DNA of 64,000 bases, from positions 3,844,001 to 3,908,000 of the forward strand of contig CP014773.1 of the NCBI GenBank assembly GCA_001596135.1, read 5' to 3'. The notes below the pieces were generated by a model. It searched no databases and was not told the DNA's origin. It worked only from the letters and a program-made list of their open reading frames with translations. The number at the start of each line of letters is the position of its first letter. Position 1 is the first letter of the stretch. This stretch comes from Mucilaginibacter sp. PAMC 26640 (GTDB lineage Bacteria; Bacteroidota; Bacteroidia; Sphingobacteriales; Sphingobacteriaceae). Made by a program: the position numbers and the translations under genes. Shown here piece by piece: positions 25,998-34,996 of this stretch.

Positions 25998-27167
25998 TTA
26001 AAATTCGTAAGAGGATTGTCGGGTAATTTCGGATACAAGTTCATTGATCAGCTCGCGGCCACTATTCCAGCGCTTAAGCCGGTTGATTTTTTGAATAGTC
26101 TGTCGGTCTTTAATTTCACGGTCTTGATGATAATAATCCGGCATCAGATCTTTCATCGCATTATGGATATCAGCTGCGCTTCCTTTTAACAGCAGTTCGG
26201 GAGCCATCTTTACAATATCGGCCAAAGCATCCGCCATACTTGCAGCGTAGTAGGGGCAATCCCAGTCGTGACGATAGGGATGATCTCCCTTAATATTTAC
26301 CTTTTGAAGCGGATGGGAGAGGTCTTCTATAATTTCTGCTATTGCATCGCCAAATACATTCGAATATTCGGCAATAAAATGATTCCACCACCTTGGGTGA
26401 TGTGGCAATTCTTTCAACAACGTGTCACAAACCAATACGCGTGGCGGAAAATCCGGGTTGGGCGGATCCATTATGACAAGCGATGTACCAAAATGCCCTT
26501 CTGTAGGCGAATGCCTGCTGTATATTACGAAGAACTGCGGTTCGGTTACCCCTTCAGCGTGCATAACAGTAGTAAGTTCCTTTACCTCCAGTAAGCGTTC
26601 TTCCAGGAAACCACGTTTGAACAATACATGTAAATTGCCTTCTTCTTTAGCAACACAGCGCCTGCTGTTTTCATCAAAAACATTATTGTTGGCCGGGCGA
26701 CTGGTAAAATGATTACCACTGTTGTAGCGCATCTCTTCCGAATCGAGTGGATAGGTAGCTATGTGCGCAGTGTCGCCAGCTTCGGTTTGTTTATTGGGAT
26801 AAATGAACCTGAATGGCACATGCATCTTCTCACTATCCATGCGGCGCGCAAGGTTGTAAATTCGCTCTTCGGTAGCAGCTAATAATGGGTCGCCACTCAT
26901 TGGGTTAAAGTATACGCTATCTGATGGCCTGCCGAGATGAGATGCAATAACTGGGTTTTTTAATAATTCCTCTAGCGGGTGCTCCGTATTTAAAAAGAAA
27001 TCGCGTAATGCGTCATTTTTAAGGTATTCATCCAACGACTGATCGAATTGAAGCAAAGTTTCACCTTTAGGATTCCGAATCCATGCACGCAAAAAATCAT
27101 AAACTTCCTGCTCAAAAATAAAATTAGCAGCTTCCGCCATGTATTTATTGCAAATGCTCAGTTCCAT
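25998..27167 (-). CDS. Uncharacterised protein with a Ulp1/YopJ-like (clan CE) His-Asp-Cys pattern
   Basis: I do not recognise a named family for this 389-residue protein. In its second half GHFGTSLVIMD (H225) is followed by RVLVCDTL (D248) and by HDWDCPYYAA (C304). This matches the order and rough spacing of clan CE cysteine peptidases and acetyltransferases (Ulp1, SENP, YopJ), where a His in an HW-x-L-x-VID strand, an Asp in a YxDSL strand and a Cys in DCG form the triad. The usual Gln before the Cys and the Gly after it are replaced. No signal peptide is seen. The N-terminal 200 residues are helical and charged. Function is unknown; the gene stands alone. Confidence 0.6.
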   Translation of the reverse strand: MELSICNKYMAEAANFIFEQEVYDFLRAWIRNPKGETLLQFDQSLDEYLKNDALRDFFLNTEHPLEELLKNPVIASHLGRPSDSVYFNPMSGDPLLAATEERIYNLARRMDSEKMHVPFRFIYPNKQTEAGDTAHIATYPLDSEEMRYNSGNHFTSRPANNNVFDENSRRCVAKEEGNLHVLFKRGFLEERLLEVKELTTVMHAEGVTEPQFFVIYSRHSPTEGHFGTSLVIMDPPNPDFPPRVLVCDTLLKELPHHPRWWNHFIAEYSNVFGDAIAEIIEDLSHPLQKVNIKGDHPYRHDWDCPYYAASMADALADIVKMAPELLLKGSAADIHNAMKDLMPDYYHQDREIKDRQTIQKINRLKRWNSGRELINELVSEITRQSSYEF

Positions 27168-27218
27168 AGATAATTAAAGGGATTTAAGAGGTTGTGAAGT
27201 ATCAAATATATAATTAAA

Positions 27219-27234
27219 ATGAAATAAAATTGCT
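27219..27234 (+). repeat. Direct repeat, copy 1 (ATGAAATAAAATTGCT)
   Basis: Sixteen bases, identical to the copy at 27338-27353; start-to-start distance 119 bp. It lies upstream of the orphan clan-CE-like gene, reading away from it. Confidence 0.6.
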
Positions 27235-27337
27235 TGAATAATGGAACGTTGCAATCTTTTTACAAAATAAGTTATGCACATTTCTTAACTTATAATCCGC
27301 CCATAAATATATGCGTTATAAATAGCTGATATTTAAC

Positions 27338-27353
27338 ATGAAATAAAATTGCT
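27338..27353 (+). repeat. Direct repeat, copy 2 (ATGAAATAAAATTGCT)
   Basis: Exact second copy of the 16-base sequence at 27219-27234. Its function is unknown; a regulator-binding site is possible. Confidence 0.6.
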
Positions 27354-27991
27354 ACGCTTTCTCAAGCGATAATTCGTCACACAGATATGCCGATCACAGT
27401 AAATTTGTGTAAAAACACCTATCAATTTTAAAATGGATCGCGCGTTTAGGGCTCCAGGGGGCCATTTAAATTATATTTGTTGCGGAAAACTCCATAATTG
27501 AAAGTTAAAAGGTTATTCTTTATCGCCATATTGATAAATTTCGTTAATCATTAAAAATTTATCACTGAATAGGGCAATAAATATAATATTGCCAACCTAA
27601 ACTAATAGAATTCAAATTGAAAAAAAAATCTCACCGGGAAATCAAATCTAAATTAATTTTAGTGGCCTTGACACTTCAGTGATGCTAAATTTGTAAGCAA
27701 TTCAACATTTATTATCGAAGTTTTAACCCTTGCTGTTTGGTGATTGGTATCTTGTAACATAATGTTGAGGCCGTGCTAATTTCACTATCGAAACAATATT
27801 TTGATTGGTAGCCTTTCAGGAATTAAGCCAAACTAAACAGCTTGACTCCAAGCCCTTCAACTTGATGTAAACAGCAAGTTGCAAATTTTTATAAAACAAG
27901 AAATCCCGGATGTTATCGTCCTGGTCGCTAAAAAAAATTCCGTTACAATTGCTAATTACTTTACATTAGCAGCCTAAAAAACAGGGAGTTT

Positions 27992-29014
27992 ATGAATAAG
28001 AAAATTTCAATGGACGATATCGCCCGTGAGTTAAATATTTCAAAAGCTACGATTTCATTTATTATTAATGGCAAGGCCAAAGAAATGAGAATCAGCGACA
28101 GGTTGACTACCAAAGTGCTGGATTATGTAAAGGAAAAAAATTATAACCGTAACGCGCTGGCACAAAGCTTGAGAACCGGTAAATCTAAGATCATAGGACT
28201 TATTGTTGAAGATATTGCGGATGCCTTTTTCTCCAGTGTCGCCCGCCTAATTGAAGAACGGGCGTATAAAAAAGGCTACAAAATAATTTACTGCAGTACA
28301 GAAGATAACCCAAAAAAAACGGTAGAGCTGATCAATATGTTCAAAGGCAGAAACGTGGATGGCTTTATCATCACAGCACCAAAAGGTATTGAAGAAGATG
28401 TATCTCTTCTGTTAAAGCAAAATCACCCGTTCGTTTTGTTCGACAGGTATTTTCCGGAAATCGATACTGATTATGTGATCATCAATAATTTCAAAGGGGC
28501 AAAGATAGCGGTAGAGCATTTAGCTGGGGAAGGTTTCAAGCAAATTGCCTTTGTTACCCTTGCATCTGATCAGACGCAAATGGTGGAAAGGCTCAGGGGA
28601 TACCAACAGGCTGTTGCCGCTACAGGCATGAAGCCGACCGTGCTAGCCATCAAATTCACTTTAAAACCAGAGAAAGTTATTGAACAGATTTCCAACTTTC
28701 TCATTAAAAACAAGGATGTTGATGCCATTCTATTTGCAACTAATTATTTAGCATTACAGGGTTTTGAAGCCTTAAACCGGCAAAATTTAAGCATTCCGGA
28801 CGATGTGGCCGTGGTTGGTTTCGACGATCATGCATTTTTTAAAGTCTTTAATCCGCCTATTACAGCGGTTTCACAACCAATGAAAGCATTATCAGAGCAG
28901 TTGATTGATGTACTGTTCAAAAGAATGGGAGATGGTGCTTACACAGGCCCAAGCATTCAAAAAATGCTGGAACCTGAACTCATTATCCGTAAGTCATCAT
29001 TAAAAAAGCAGTAA
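27992..29014 (+). CDS. LacI-family transcriptional regulator
   Basis: A 340-residue LacI/GalR protein. The N-terminal helix-turn-helix (SMDDIARELNISKATISFII) and the hinge region with NALAQSLRTG are followed by a periplasmic-binding-protein-like sensor domain (GLIVEDIADAFFSSVARLIE, then VVGFDDHAFFKVFNPPITAV). It sits directly upstream of the susC operon with the same orientation and is its likely local regulator, answering to an intracellular sugar. Most SusCD loci use hybrid two-component or ECF/anti-sigma control, so LacI control is a less common arrangement. Confidence 0.93.
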   Translation: MNKKISMDDIARELNISKATISFIINGKAKEMRISDRLTTKVLDYVKEKNYNRNALAQSLRTGKSKIIGLIVEDIADAFFSSVARLIEERAYKKGYKIIYCSTEDNPKKTVELINMFKGRNVDGFIITAPKGIEEDVSLLLKQNHPFVLFDRYFPEIDTDYVIINNFKGAKIAVEHLAGEGFKQIAFVTLASDQTQMVERLRGYQQAVAATGMKPTVLAIKFTLKPEKVIEQISNFLIKNKDVDAILFATNYLALQGFEALNRQNLSIPDDVAVVGFDDHAFFKVFNPPITAVSQPMKALSEQLIDVLFKRMGDGAYTGPSIQKMLEPELIIRKSSLKKQ

Positions 29015-29030
29015 ATATATTTTTTTATAA

Positions 29031-29062
29031 TTTGCTAAATCCGTTTAGTTTTTCTAGGTTTG
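29031..29062 (+). promoter_or_regulatory. Bacteroidota-type promoter of the susC operon
   Basis: TTTG at 29031-29034 and TAGGTTTG at 29055-29062 are separated by 20 bp, an exact match to the TTTG-N19-20-TAnnTTTG promoter pattern. Transcription would start near 29069, leaving a leader of about 195 bases before susC. The element CGTTTAGTTTT lies between the two boxes and recurs at 29209-29219, so a regulator bound there could block RNA polymerase. Confidence 0.7.
29042..29052 (+). promoter_or_regulatory. Candidate operator copy within the susC promoter
   Basis: CGTTTAGTTTT lies between the -33 and -7 boxes. An identical copy is at 29209-29219, and GCGCGTTTAG, which shares its core, is at 27440-27449 upstream of lacI. 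LacI binding is inferred from position only. Confidence 0.4.
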
Positions 29063-29208
29063 GGCACCAATTTAACTAATACATAATGTCTTCCAGTAAT
29101 TTAATACACCTGCATCTTGTGCAGGATCCTGAAAAACAGACTGTTATATCAATATTTATGTCCTTTATACGCTATAGCTTCTTAGTTTTAAGATGGGGCT
29201 GTTTGGCG

Positions 29209-29219
29209 CGTTTAGTTTT
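29209..29219 (+). promoter_or_regulatory. Second copy of the candidate operator in the susC leader
   Basis: CGTTTAGTTTT recurs here, preceded by GCG so that the first ten bases 29206-29215 equal the site upstream of lacI. It is 45 bp before the susC start. Confidence 0.35.
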
Positions 29220-29263
29220 CAGATTTCCAGAAAAAATTCTATCAACTTCAATATAAATCGCTT

Positions 29264-32200
29264 ATGATTAATTTTACTTTTAAAAAAGGAGGAAAGGCAA
29301 TACTAGTTTGCTTTTTCTTTATCCTCGGCCTCGGTTTGCAGAGCCGGGCTCAGAGCCGAACAGTCACCGGTAAAATACTGGATGCTGCTACTAATGAAAC
29401 CGTTATTGGTGCTACGGTTCAAGTTAGAGGAACCACCAACGGAGTAGCCACCGATATAAATGGTAGCTTTAAATTGAACGCACCGGATGGTGCAGTGCTG
29501 GAAGTTAAGAGCATCGGATACATTACCCAAACGGTAAATGCCAACTTTGATGCACCCATGCTTATCAAATTGGCGGCATCAAGCAGTAGCCTTAATGAGG
29601 TGGTTGTGGTTGGTTATGCAACACAGAAAAAGGTTGATTTAACCGGCGCGGTGTCGATTGTTAAAAGCAGCGATATTGCTAACCTTCCGGTAGGAGGGGC
29701 CGACCAGGTACTGCAGGGTAAAGCCGCAGGTGTGTCGGTTACGCAATCGACAGGGGCACCCGGCGACGGGATTAACATCCGCATCCGCGGGGTAGGTACT
29801 CTTAACGACAACAGTCCGCTGTATGTTATCGACGGCATCCCTACCAAAAACGGGATCAATGAGATCTCGCCGAATGACATCGAGTCGATCAGCGTGTTAA
29901 AAGATGCCTCATCGGCAGCTATCTACGGCGCACGTGCCTCTAATGGGGTAGTTTTGGTAACCACCAAAAAAGGTAAAAGCGGCAAACCCCGAATCAACGT
30001 GAATGCTTATACCGGGGTACAAACTTCGCAGCATTTAATAAAAATGGCCAATACCGCTCAATATGTTGCCGCTTACAATACTGCTGCTACAAATGACGGC
30101 CGCGCGTTAATCCCGGCAGATGTTATAGCAGGCCTGCCAGATGTGAACTGGCAAAAAGAAGTATTGCGCCCGGCACCGATCAGCAATGTGCAGGCCTCCA
30201 TCAGCGGTGGTAATGATAATACGACGTATATCGTTTCTGCCAATTATTTTGGCCAAGATGGCTTGGTTCAAAACTCATCGTTCAACCGTTTAAATTTGCG
30301 TACAGCTATCAACAGTAATCTATCCAGGTATCTTACTGTGGGTACAAATGTAAATCTTGGGTATGCTAAAAACCGCCAGGTGGGTACATCAGGCGACGGT
30401 TTTGGCGCAGGTAACCCCGGTGCCAGTGTTTTACGCTATGCGTTATTCCGTACGCCGGCAACGCCTGTACGGAATGACAATGGAGATTTTGTCGATCTGC
30501 CGCAGTACCCCAGTTTTTTTGGTGACGGCTTAAATCCTGTAGGTTTTGCTGATAATTACAACCGTAACTTTATGAACTATTCTGTTTTAGGCAACATATT
30601 CCTGGAACTGAAACCCATCAAAAACCTGAAAATAAGAACAGATTTTGGTACTAACTTTTTAATTACCGATTACAAGCAGTTTTTTGCCACCTGGGGTATA
30701 GACCGTAAGTTAAACTCCCCGAATAGCCTGGCACAGTCAAACACCAACCTGTTTGATTACAACTGGACCAACACCGCTACTTACGACTGGACACTGGCTA
30801 AGAAACATGTATTTAACTTTCTCTTAGGTACTGAGGTGATTAAAAGTAACAGTAGGGCGCTAAGTGCATCGCAAACTACATTTGCAGACCAAAGCGCTCC
30901 TTTTCAATACCTTGGCCTTGGCCAGGGCCCTCAGCTAAACGGAAGTAACCAGGTGCATTCGGCGTTGTTCTCCATTTTTGGCCGCATTAATTATGCCTAT
31001 GATAACAAATACCTGGCAACCTTTAACGTAAGACGTGACGGATCATCGCGCCTGGACCCCAGTAACCGCTATGGTGAATTTTACGGCGGTTCATTAGGTT
31101 GGAGAATAGATCAGGAAGATTTTCTGAAGGACAACAAAACGATCAGCTTATTAAAATTACGGGCAGGGATAGGCCAACTGGGTAATCAACAGATAGACGA
31201 ATATGCTTACGCAACGCTGGCCAATAACACAGGGTACTATCCTTTCGGCGGGACCAGCAATCTTGGTAACTCTATAACCAGGTTAGGAAACCCAAATGTG
31301 CGGTGGGAAACAAGCACGCAGACAGATGTAGGTTTGGATTTAGGATTGTTTAACAGTGCCTTAACTATTTCTGCCGATTACTACATCAAAAATACATCAG
31401 GTGTATTGTTACCGCCAACAAAACCATCAAGCACCGGCGGGGCGGGTGCCGCGTACGTGAATGCAGGCGGCGTACGTAATCAGGGCTTCGAGTTGGAGTT
31501 AGGTTACCACAACACCATAGGTGACAAGTTTAAATATGACCTTATCGGCAATTTCGCTACGGTTAAAAATAAGGTGACGTCATTAGCTGGCGGTGCACCA
31601 CTTGTAGGCGGTCGTATCGATAACGATTATTACGCTACACAAACAGATGTTGGCCATCCGATTGGCGCGTTTTACCTGTTGCAACAGGAAGGGATCTTCC
31701 AAAATGCACAGCAGGTATTTACACATGCTTACCAGGGACCCGGCATTCAACCTGGTGATGTGATGTTCAAAGATATCAGCGGACCAAATGGCGTGCCTGA
31801 TGGTGTGATAGATGACCGCTATGATCGTACTTATGCAGGTAGCCCGATTCCTAAATTCACTTATGGATTAACGTCCAACTTTTCTTATGCAGGGGTAGAC
31901 ATGAGTCTGTTTTTCCAGGGGGTGTATGGCAATAAATTGTACAACCAGGTAAATACAGATATCGAAGGTTTTTACCGTGCCTTTAATATTACCGAAAGGG
32001 CAGCTACACAGGCCTGGACAGGCGAAGGAACTTCGAATGAGTTTCCGCGCCTGTCATGGAACGGGGCAACCAATAACAAACGCCCGTCCTCCCGCTTCCT
32101 GGAAAGTGGCTCTTACCTGCGTTTAAAAAACGTTCAGTTAGGCTATACCATTAGTGATCGTATCACCAAAGCAATTAAGTTATCATCCGTTAGGATCTTT

Positions 32201-32365
32201 GTTAGTGCGCAAAACGTGTTTACGGTAACCAAGTACACCGGTATCGACCCGGAGATGTACACCAATAGCAACTCAGCAGGTGATGGTGCACGCGCTGTAG
32301 GCATCGATTTTGGGACTTATCCGTCGGCACGCACCTTTACTGCTGGGTTTAACGCAAACTTTTAA
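29264..32365 (+). CDS. SusC/RagA-family TonB-linked outer-membrane glycan transporter
   Basis: The 1033-residue protein begins with a signal peptide (to about residue 30). A carboxypeptidase-regulatory-like beta sandwich follows (about 33-110; GKILDAATNETVIGATVQV), then a TonB box region NEVVVVGYATQKK, the plug domain with RIRGVGTL and YVIDGIP, and a long barrel that ends FTAGFNANF. It is a standard SusC of full length. With the SusD homologue 11 bp downstream it would import oligosaccharides across the outer membrane. The GH130 enzyme in the operon points to mannosides as the likely cargo. Confidence 0.96.
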   Translation: MINFTFKKGGKAILVCFFFILGLGLQSRAQSRTVTGKILDAATNETVIGATVQVRGTTNGVATDINGSFKLNAPDGAVLEVKSIGYITQTVNANFDAPMLIKLAASSSSLNEVVVVGYATQKKVDLTGAVSIVKSSDIANLPVGGADQVLQGKAAGVSVTQSTGAPGDGINIRIRGVGTLNDNSPLYVIDGIPTKNGINEISPNDIESISVLKDASSAAIYGARASNGVVLVTTKKGKSGKPRINVNAYTGVQTSQHLIKMANTAQYVAAYNTAATNDGRALIPADVIAGLPDVNWQKEVLRPAPISNVQASISGGNDNTTYIVSANYFGQDGLVQNSSFNRLNLRTAINSNLSRYLTVGTNVNLGYAKNRQVGTSGDGFGAGNPGASVLRYALFRTPATPVRNDNGDFVDLPQYPSFFGDGLNPVGFADNYNRNFMNYSVLGNIFLELKPIKNLKIRTDFGTNFLITDYKQFFATWGIDRKLNSPNSLAQSNTNLFDYNWTNTATYDWTLAKKHVFNFLLGTEVIKSNSRALSASQTTFADQSAPFQYLGLGQGPQLNGSNQVHSALFSIFGRINYAYDNKYLATFNVRRDGSSRLDPSNRYGEFYGGSLGWRIDQEDFLKDNKTISLLKLRAGIGQLGNQQIDEYAYATLANNTGYYPFGGTSNLGNSITRLGNPNVRWETSTQTDVGLDLGLFNSALTISADYYIKNTSGVLLPPTKPSSTGGAGAAYVNAGGVRNQGFELELGYHNTIGDKFKYDLIGNFATVKNKVTSLAGGAPLVGGRIDNDYYATQTDVGHPIGAFYLLQQEGIFQNAQQVFTHAYQGPGIQPGDVMFKDISGPNGVPDGVIDDRYDRTYAGSPIPKFTYGLTSNFSYAGVDMSLFFQGVYGNKLYNQVNTDIEGFYRAFNITERAATQAWTGEGTSNEFPRLSWNGATNNKRPSSRFLESGSYLRLKNVQLGYTISDRITKAIKLSSVRIFVSAQNVFTVTKYTGIDPEMYTNSNSAGDGARAVGIDFGTYPSARTFTAGFNANF

Positions 32366-32376
32366 TTTTACCAATC

Positions 32377-33879
32377 ATGAAAAGATACTTATATATAATC
32401 CTGGCAGGCGGTTTATTCCTGTCTGCAGGCAGTTGCAAAAAGGCTTTGGACCAACCTCCTTTGGGTACTTATCCATCTGCAACTTTTTTTAATTCTTCGT
32501 CCAATGCAAAATCAGGCGTTAACGCGGCCTATGTGCCCTTAAACTATACTGGTGCTTTTTCAAATGAACAATGGGTACTTGGTGATGTAGCATCAGACGA
32601 TGCTATAAAAGGCGGTTTAACCGGCGACCAGGCAGATATCGATAATATCAATAATTTCAATATACTAAATACCAATTCGGCATTGGGGCTGGTGTGGGGG
32701 AGGAATTACGACGGTATCTCTAAAGCGAACTTTGTATTAGAGGGTTTGCCGGATGATAACAAAGCCGTATCTGATGCCGACAAAGCCTTATATATAGGGC
32801 AGGCTAAATTTCTGCGGGCTTACTATTATTTTATGTTAACCATCAATTATGGCGATATCCCGTTGCGCCTGCAGGTGGCTACAGCTGATAATTTGGATGC
32901 ACCTGCAGTACCGCAAGCACAGATCTTCGCGCAGATAGAAAAAGATTGTACGGAAGCTGCGGCAGCATTGCCAACAGCATGGACAGGCGCTGATCTTGGC
33001 AGAGCTACCAAGGGTGCAGCGTTAGCTTTACTGGCTAAGACTTACCTGTTTGAAGCCAAATATCCCGAAGCAGCGCAAACTGCTCAGCAGGTAGAAGCAT
33101 TGGGGTATGCTTTAACTGCTAAGTTTACAGATAATTTTAGTGCAGGCACAAAAAACAACAAAGAAGCGATATTTTCCATCCTGCACACAGCGGGCCTTAG
33201 CCCTAAGCAAGGTAATGCGCTAAACCAGGCTTTTGCACCCCGCGGCGCCTTAAATGGCTATGGTTTTTTCCAGCCTACGCAAAGCCTGGTAGATAATTTT
33301 GAAAAGTCATCTGCCGGCGTTGTAGATCCTCGCCTGGATTATACAGTGGGACGTGCAGGTCATCCCTATTTCGACAGTGCCTTTGATCCAAACTGGAGTG
33401 CCACAGGTTATATAACTAAAAAACATATTCAGCCGCTTTCTGAAGTGCCGGTAGCTACTAAAGGTGATGGTAACCTGAATATTGAGGTACTGCGTTTTGC
33501 AGACATATTACTAATTGAAGCAGAGGCACTTAACGAATCTAATAATCCTGCTGCCGCCCTTGTTCCGCTCAATAAAGTGCGTAAACGGGCGAGAGAAAGC
33601 TATTTAAACGATACTTCTTTACCGGGATCGGGTACGGTACCCGACGGTTTATTGCCGGATATCACAACAACCGATCAAGCTCAGCTGCGTGTTATTATTC
33701 GCAGGGAAAGAAGGTCTGAGTTAGCATTGGAATTTGGCCGTTTTTATGATATCATTCGTTACGGTAACACTTACGCAACCAATGCTTTAAGGGATGTGCC
33801 GAACTTTAGTTTTACTACCAACAAATTCTTCCCAATTCCTTTCAGCGAGGTATCAACAAATAAATTATTAGGAAAATAA
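32377..33879 (+). CDS. SusD/RagB-family glycan-binding lipoprotein
   Basis: A 500-residue lipoprotein. The lipobox SAGSC places the acylated Cys at about residue 20. The helical TPR-rich SusD core follows, with KFLRAYYYFMLTINYGDIPL (the RAYYY..L..YGD family mark) near 150, and the C-terminal RRERRSELALEFGRFYDIIRY segment. It would cap the SusC barrel on the cell surface and bind the glycan. It is tightly coupled to susC by position. Confidence 0.95.
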   Translation: MKRYLYIILAGGLFLSAGSCKKALDQPPLGTYPSATFFNSSSNAKSGVNAAYVPLNYTGAFSNEQWVLGDVASDDAIKGGLTGDQADIDNINNFNILNTNSALGLVWGRNYDGISKANFVLEGLPDDNKAVSDADKALYIGQAKFLRAYYYFMLTINYGDIPLRLQVATADNLDAPAVPQAQIFAQIEKDCTEAAAALPTAWTGADLGRATKGAALALLAKTYLFEAKYPEAAQTAQQVEALGYALTAKFTDNFSAGTKNNKEAIFSILHTAGLSPKQGNALNQAFAPRGALNGYGFFQPTQSLVDNFEKSSAGVVDPRLDYTVGRAGHPYFDSAFDPNWSATGYITKKHIQPLSEVPVATKGDGNLNIEVLRFADILLIEAEALNESNNPAAALVPLNKVRKRARESYLNDTSLPGSGTVPDGLLPDITTTDQAQLRVIIRRERRSELALEFGRFYDIIRYGNTYATNALRDVPNFSFTTNKFFPIPFSEVSTNKLLGK

Positions 33880-33889
33880 TATTAAATCC

Positions 33890-34900
33890 ATGAAGACATA
33901 TCAAAAAATTGCGGGGATAGCCACATTAATAGTGGCACTGCTGTTTAACTTTGCTGCTTGCAAAAAGGATGCTAAAACGCAACAATCCTATAATGCCGAT
34001 AAAGCTACTATTAGCATTGCGATTGATACAGCTAATGCTTTATACACCAATTCTATTGAAGGTAAAAGAGCCGGCTATTATGCAGTAGGTTCCCGTACTG
34101 AACTGAAAACCGCGATTGACCTGGCGATAGTAACTAAAGAAGCCTCTCAATACACCCAAAGAGAAGTTGATAACGCTACTGCAAACTTGAACCGGGCAGT
34201 GGCCGCTTTTAAATCAAGGAGGATCCAGGATGTATCTACAGAAAATCTTATTGCGAAATGGGAATTTACAGGGAATGCCAATGATGTATCCGGCCATGGC
34301 CACAACGGAATTTTGATGACCGGTTTTATCAACTCTACAACAGATGGCAATACGCTTCCAAAATTAGTGGCCGACCGTTATAACCAGGCAGATAATGCAT
34401 TTGATTTTCAGAATGGTTCTAACATAGAGGTACCTTACACCGCCGATCTTAACCCTAAAGAGTTCACGATTAGTATGTGGGTAAAGCGTCATGAAACCAA
34501 TCCGGATAATTATATGTTTTCGTTAAATACATATAACGGATTCAAGTTTCAACTGCAGGGCGCCAACTTTTTATTTTTGACTTTTAAAGGTGATAACGGT
34601 TACCACGACGTAGACAGTAACCCGGGAGTTGTACCCGCAGATGTTTGGACTTATATCAGCGTATCATATGTAAACGGTACAATGAAGTTTTACATAAACG
34701 AAAAACTGGTTAAAACAGCGGCAGTAACCGGCACACCGGTTACTATTCCTTCGCCTGTAAATCTTGTGATTGGCCAAAGCCTGCCGAAGAGCATGAAGGG
34801 TACTTCTTATTTTAAAGGATCGATGGATGATATCCGTTTTTACAACCGTGCGCTAACTGATGCGGAAGTGTTATCTATTTACACAACAGAACAACCGTAA
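33890..34900 (+). CDS. Surface lipoprotein with FIVAR and LamG/concanavalin-like domains
   Basis: A 336-residue lipoprotein with lipobox FNFAAC near residue 24. Residues about 30-105 form a FIVAR-like helical module (with the AVGSRTELKTAIDLA segment). The rest is a LamG-3-type jelly roll that opens LIAKWEFTGNANDVSGHGHNG and ends FKGSMDDIRFYNRALTDAEV. It lies in the position of a SusE/SGBP gene in utilisation loci. It may be a surface glycan-binding protein that presents substrate to SusCD; I see no catalytic residues. Confidence 0.85.
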   Translation: MKTYQKIAGIATLIVALLFNFAACKKDAKTQQSYNADKATISIAIDTANALYTNSIEGKRAGYYAVGSRTELKTAIDLAIVTKEASQYTQREVDNATANLNRAVAAFKSRRIQDVSTENLIAKWEFTGNANDVSGHGHNGILMTGFINSTTDGNTLPKLVADRYNQADNAFDFQNGSNIEVPYTADLNPKEFTISMWVKRHETNPDNYMFSLNTYNGFKFQLQGANFLFLTFKGDNGYHDVDSNPGVVPADVWTYISVSYVNGTMKFYINEKLVKTAAVTGTPVTIPSPVNLVIGQSLPKSMKGTSYFKGSMDDIRFYNRALTDAEVLSIYTTEQP

Positions 34901-34996
34901 CTCTTTATAAGTAGACTATATTGTATCCATATCGGTGACTTCCAGATTCGATCTTTCAGGTCTCCGGTATGGTCACAATTAGTAATAAAATTGTAT

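Larger units (their letters stand above)
27168..27991. other. Long intergenic region upstream of lacI
   Basis: An 824-bp AT-rich stretch between a minus-strand gene and lacI. I find no credible protein gene. It contains two exact copies of a 16-base repeat, two TAnnTTTG-type boxes (27472-27479 and 27686-27693), and a GCGCGTTTAG at 27440-27449 that recurs before susC. It may carry the lacI promoter and operator plus a long leader. Confidence 0.5.
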
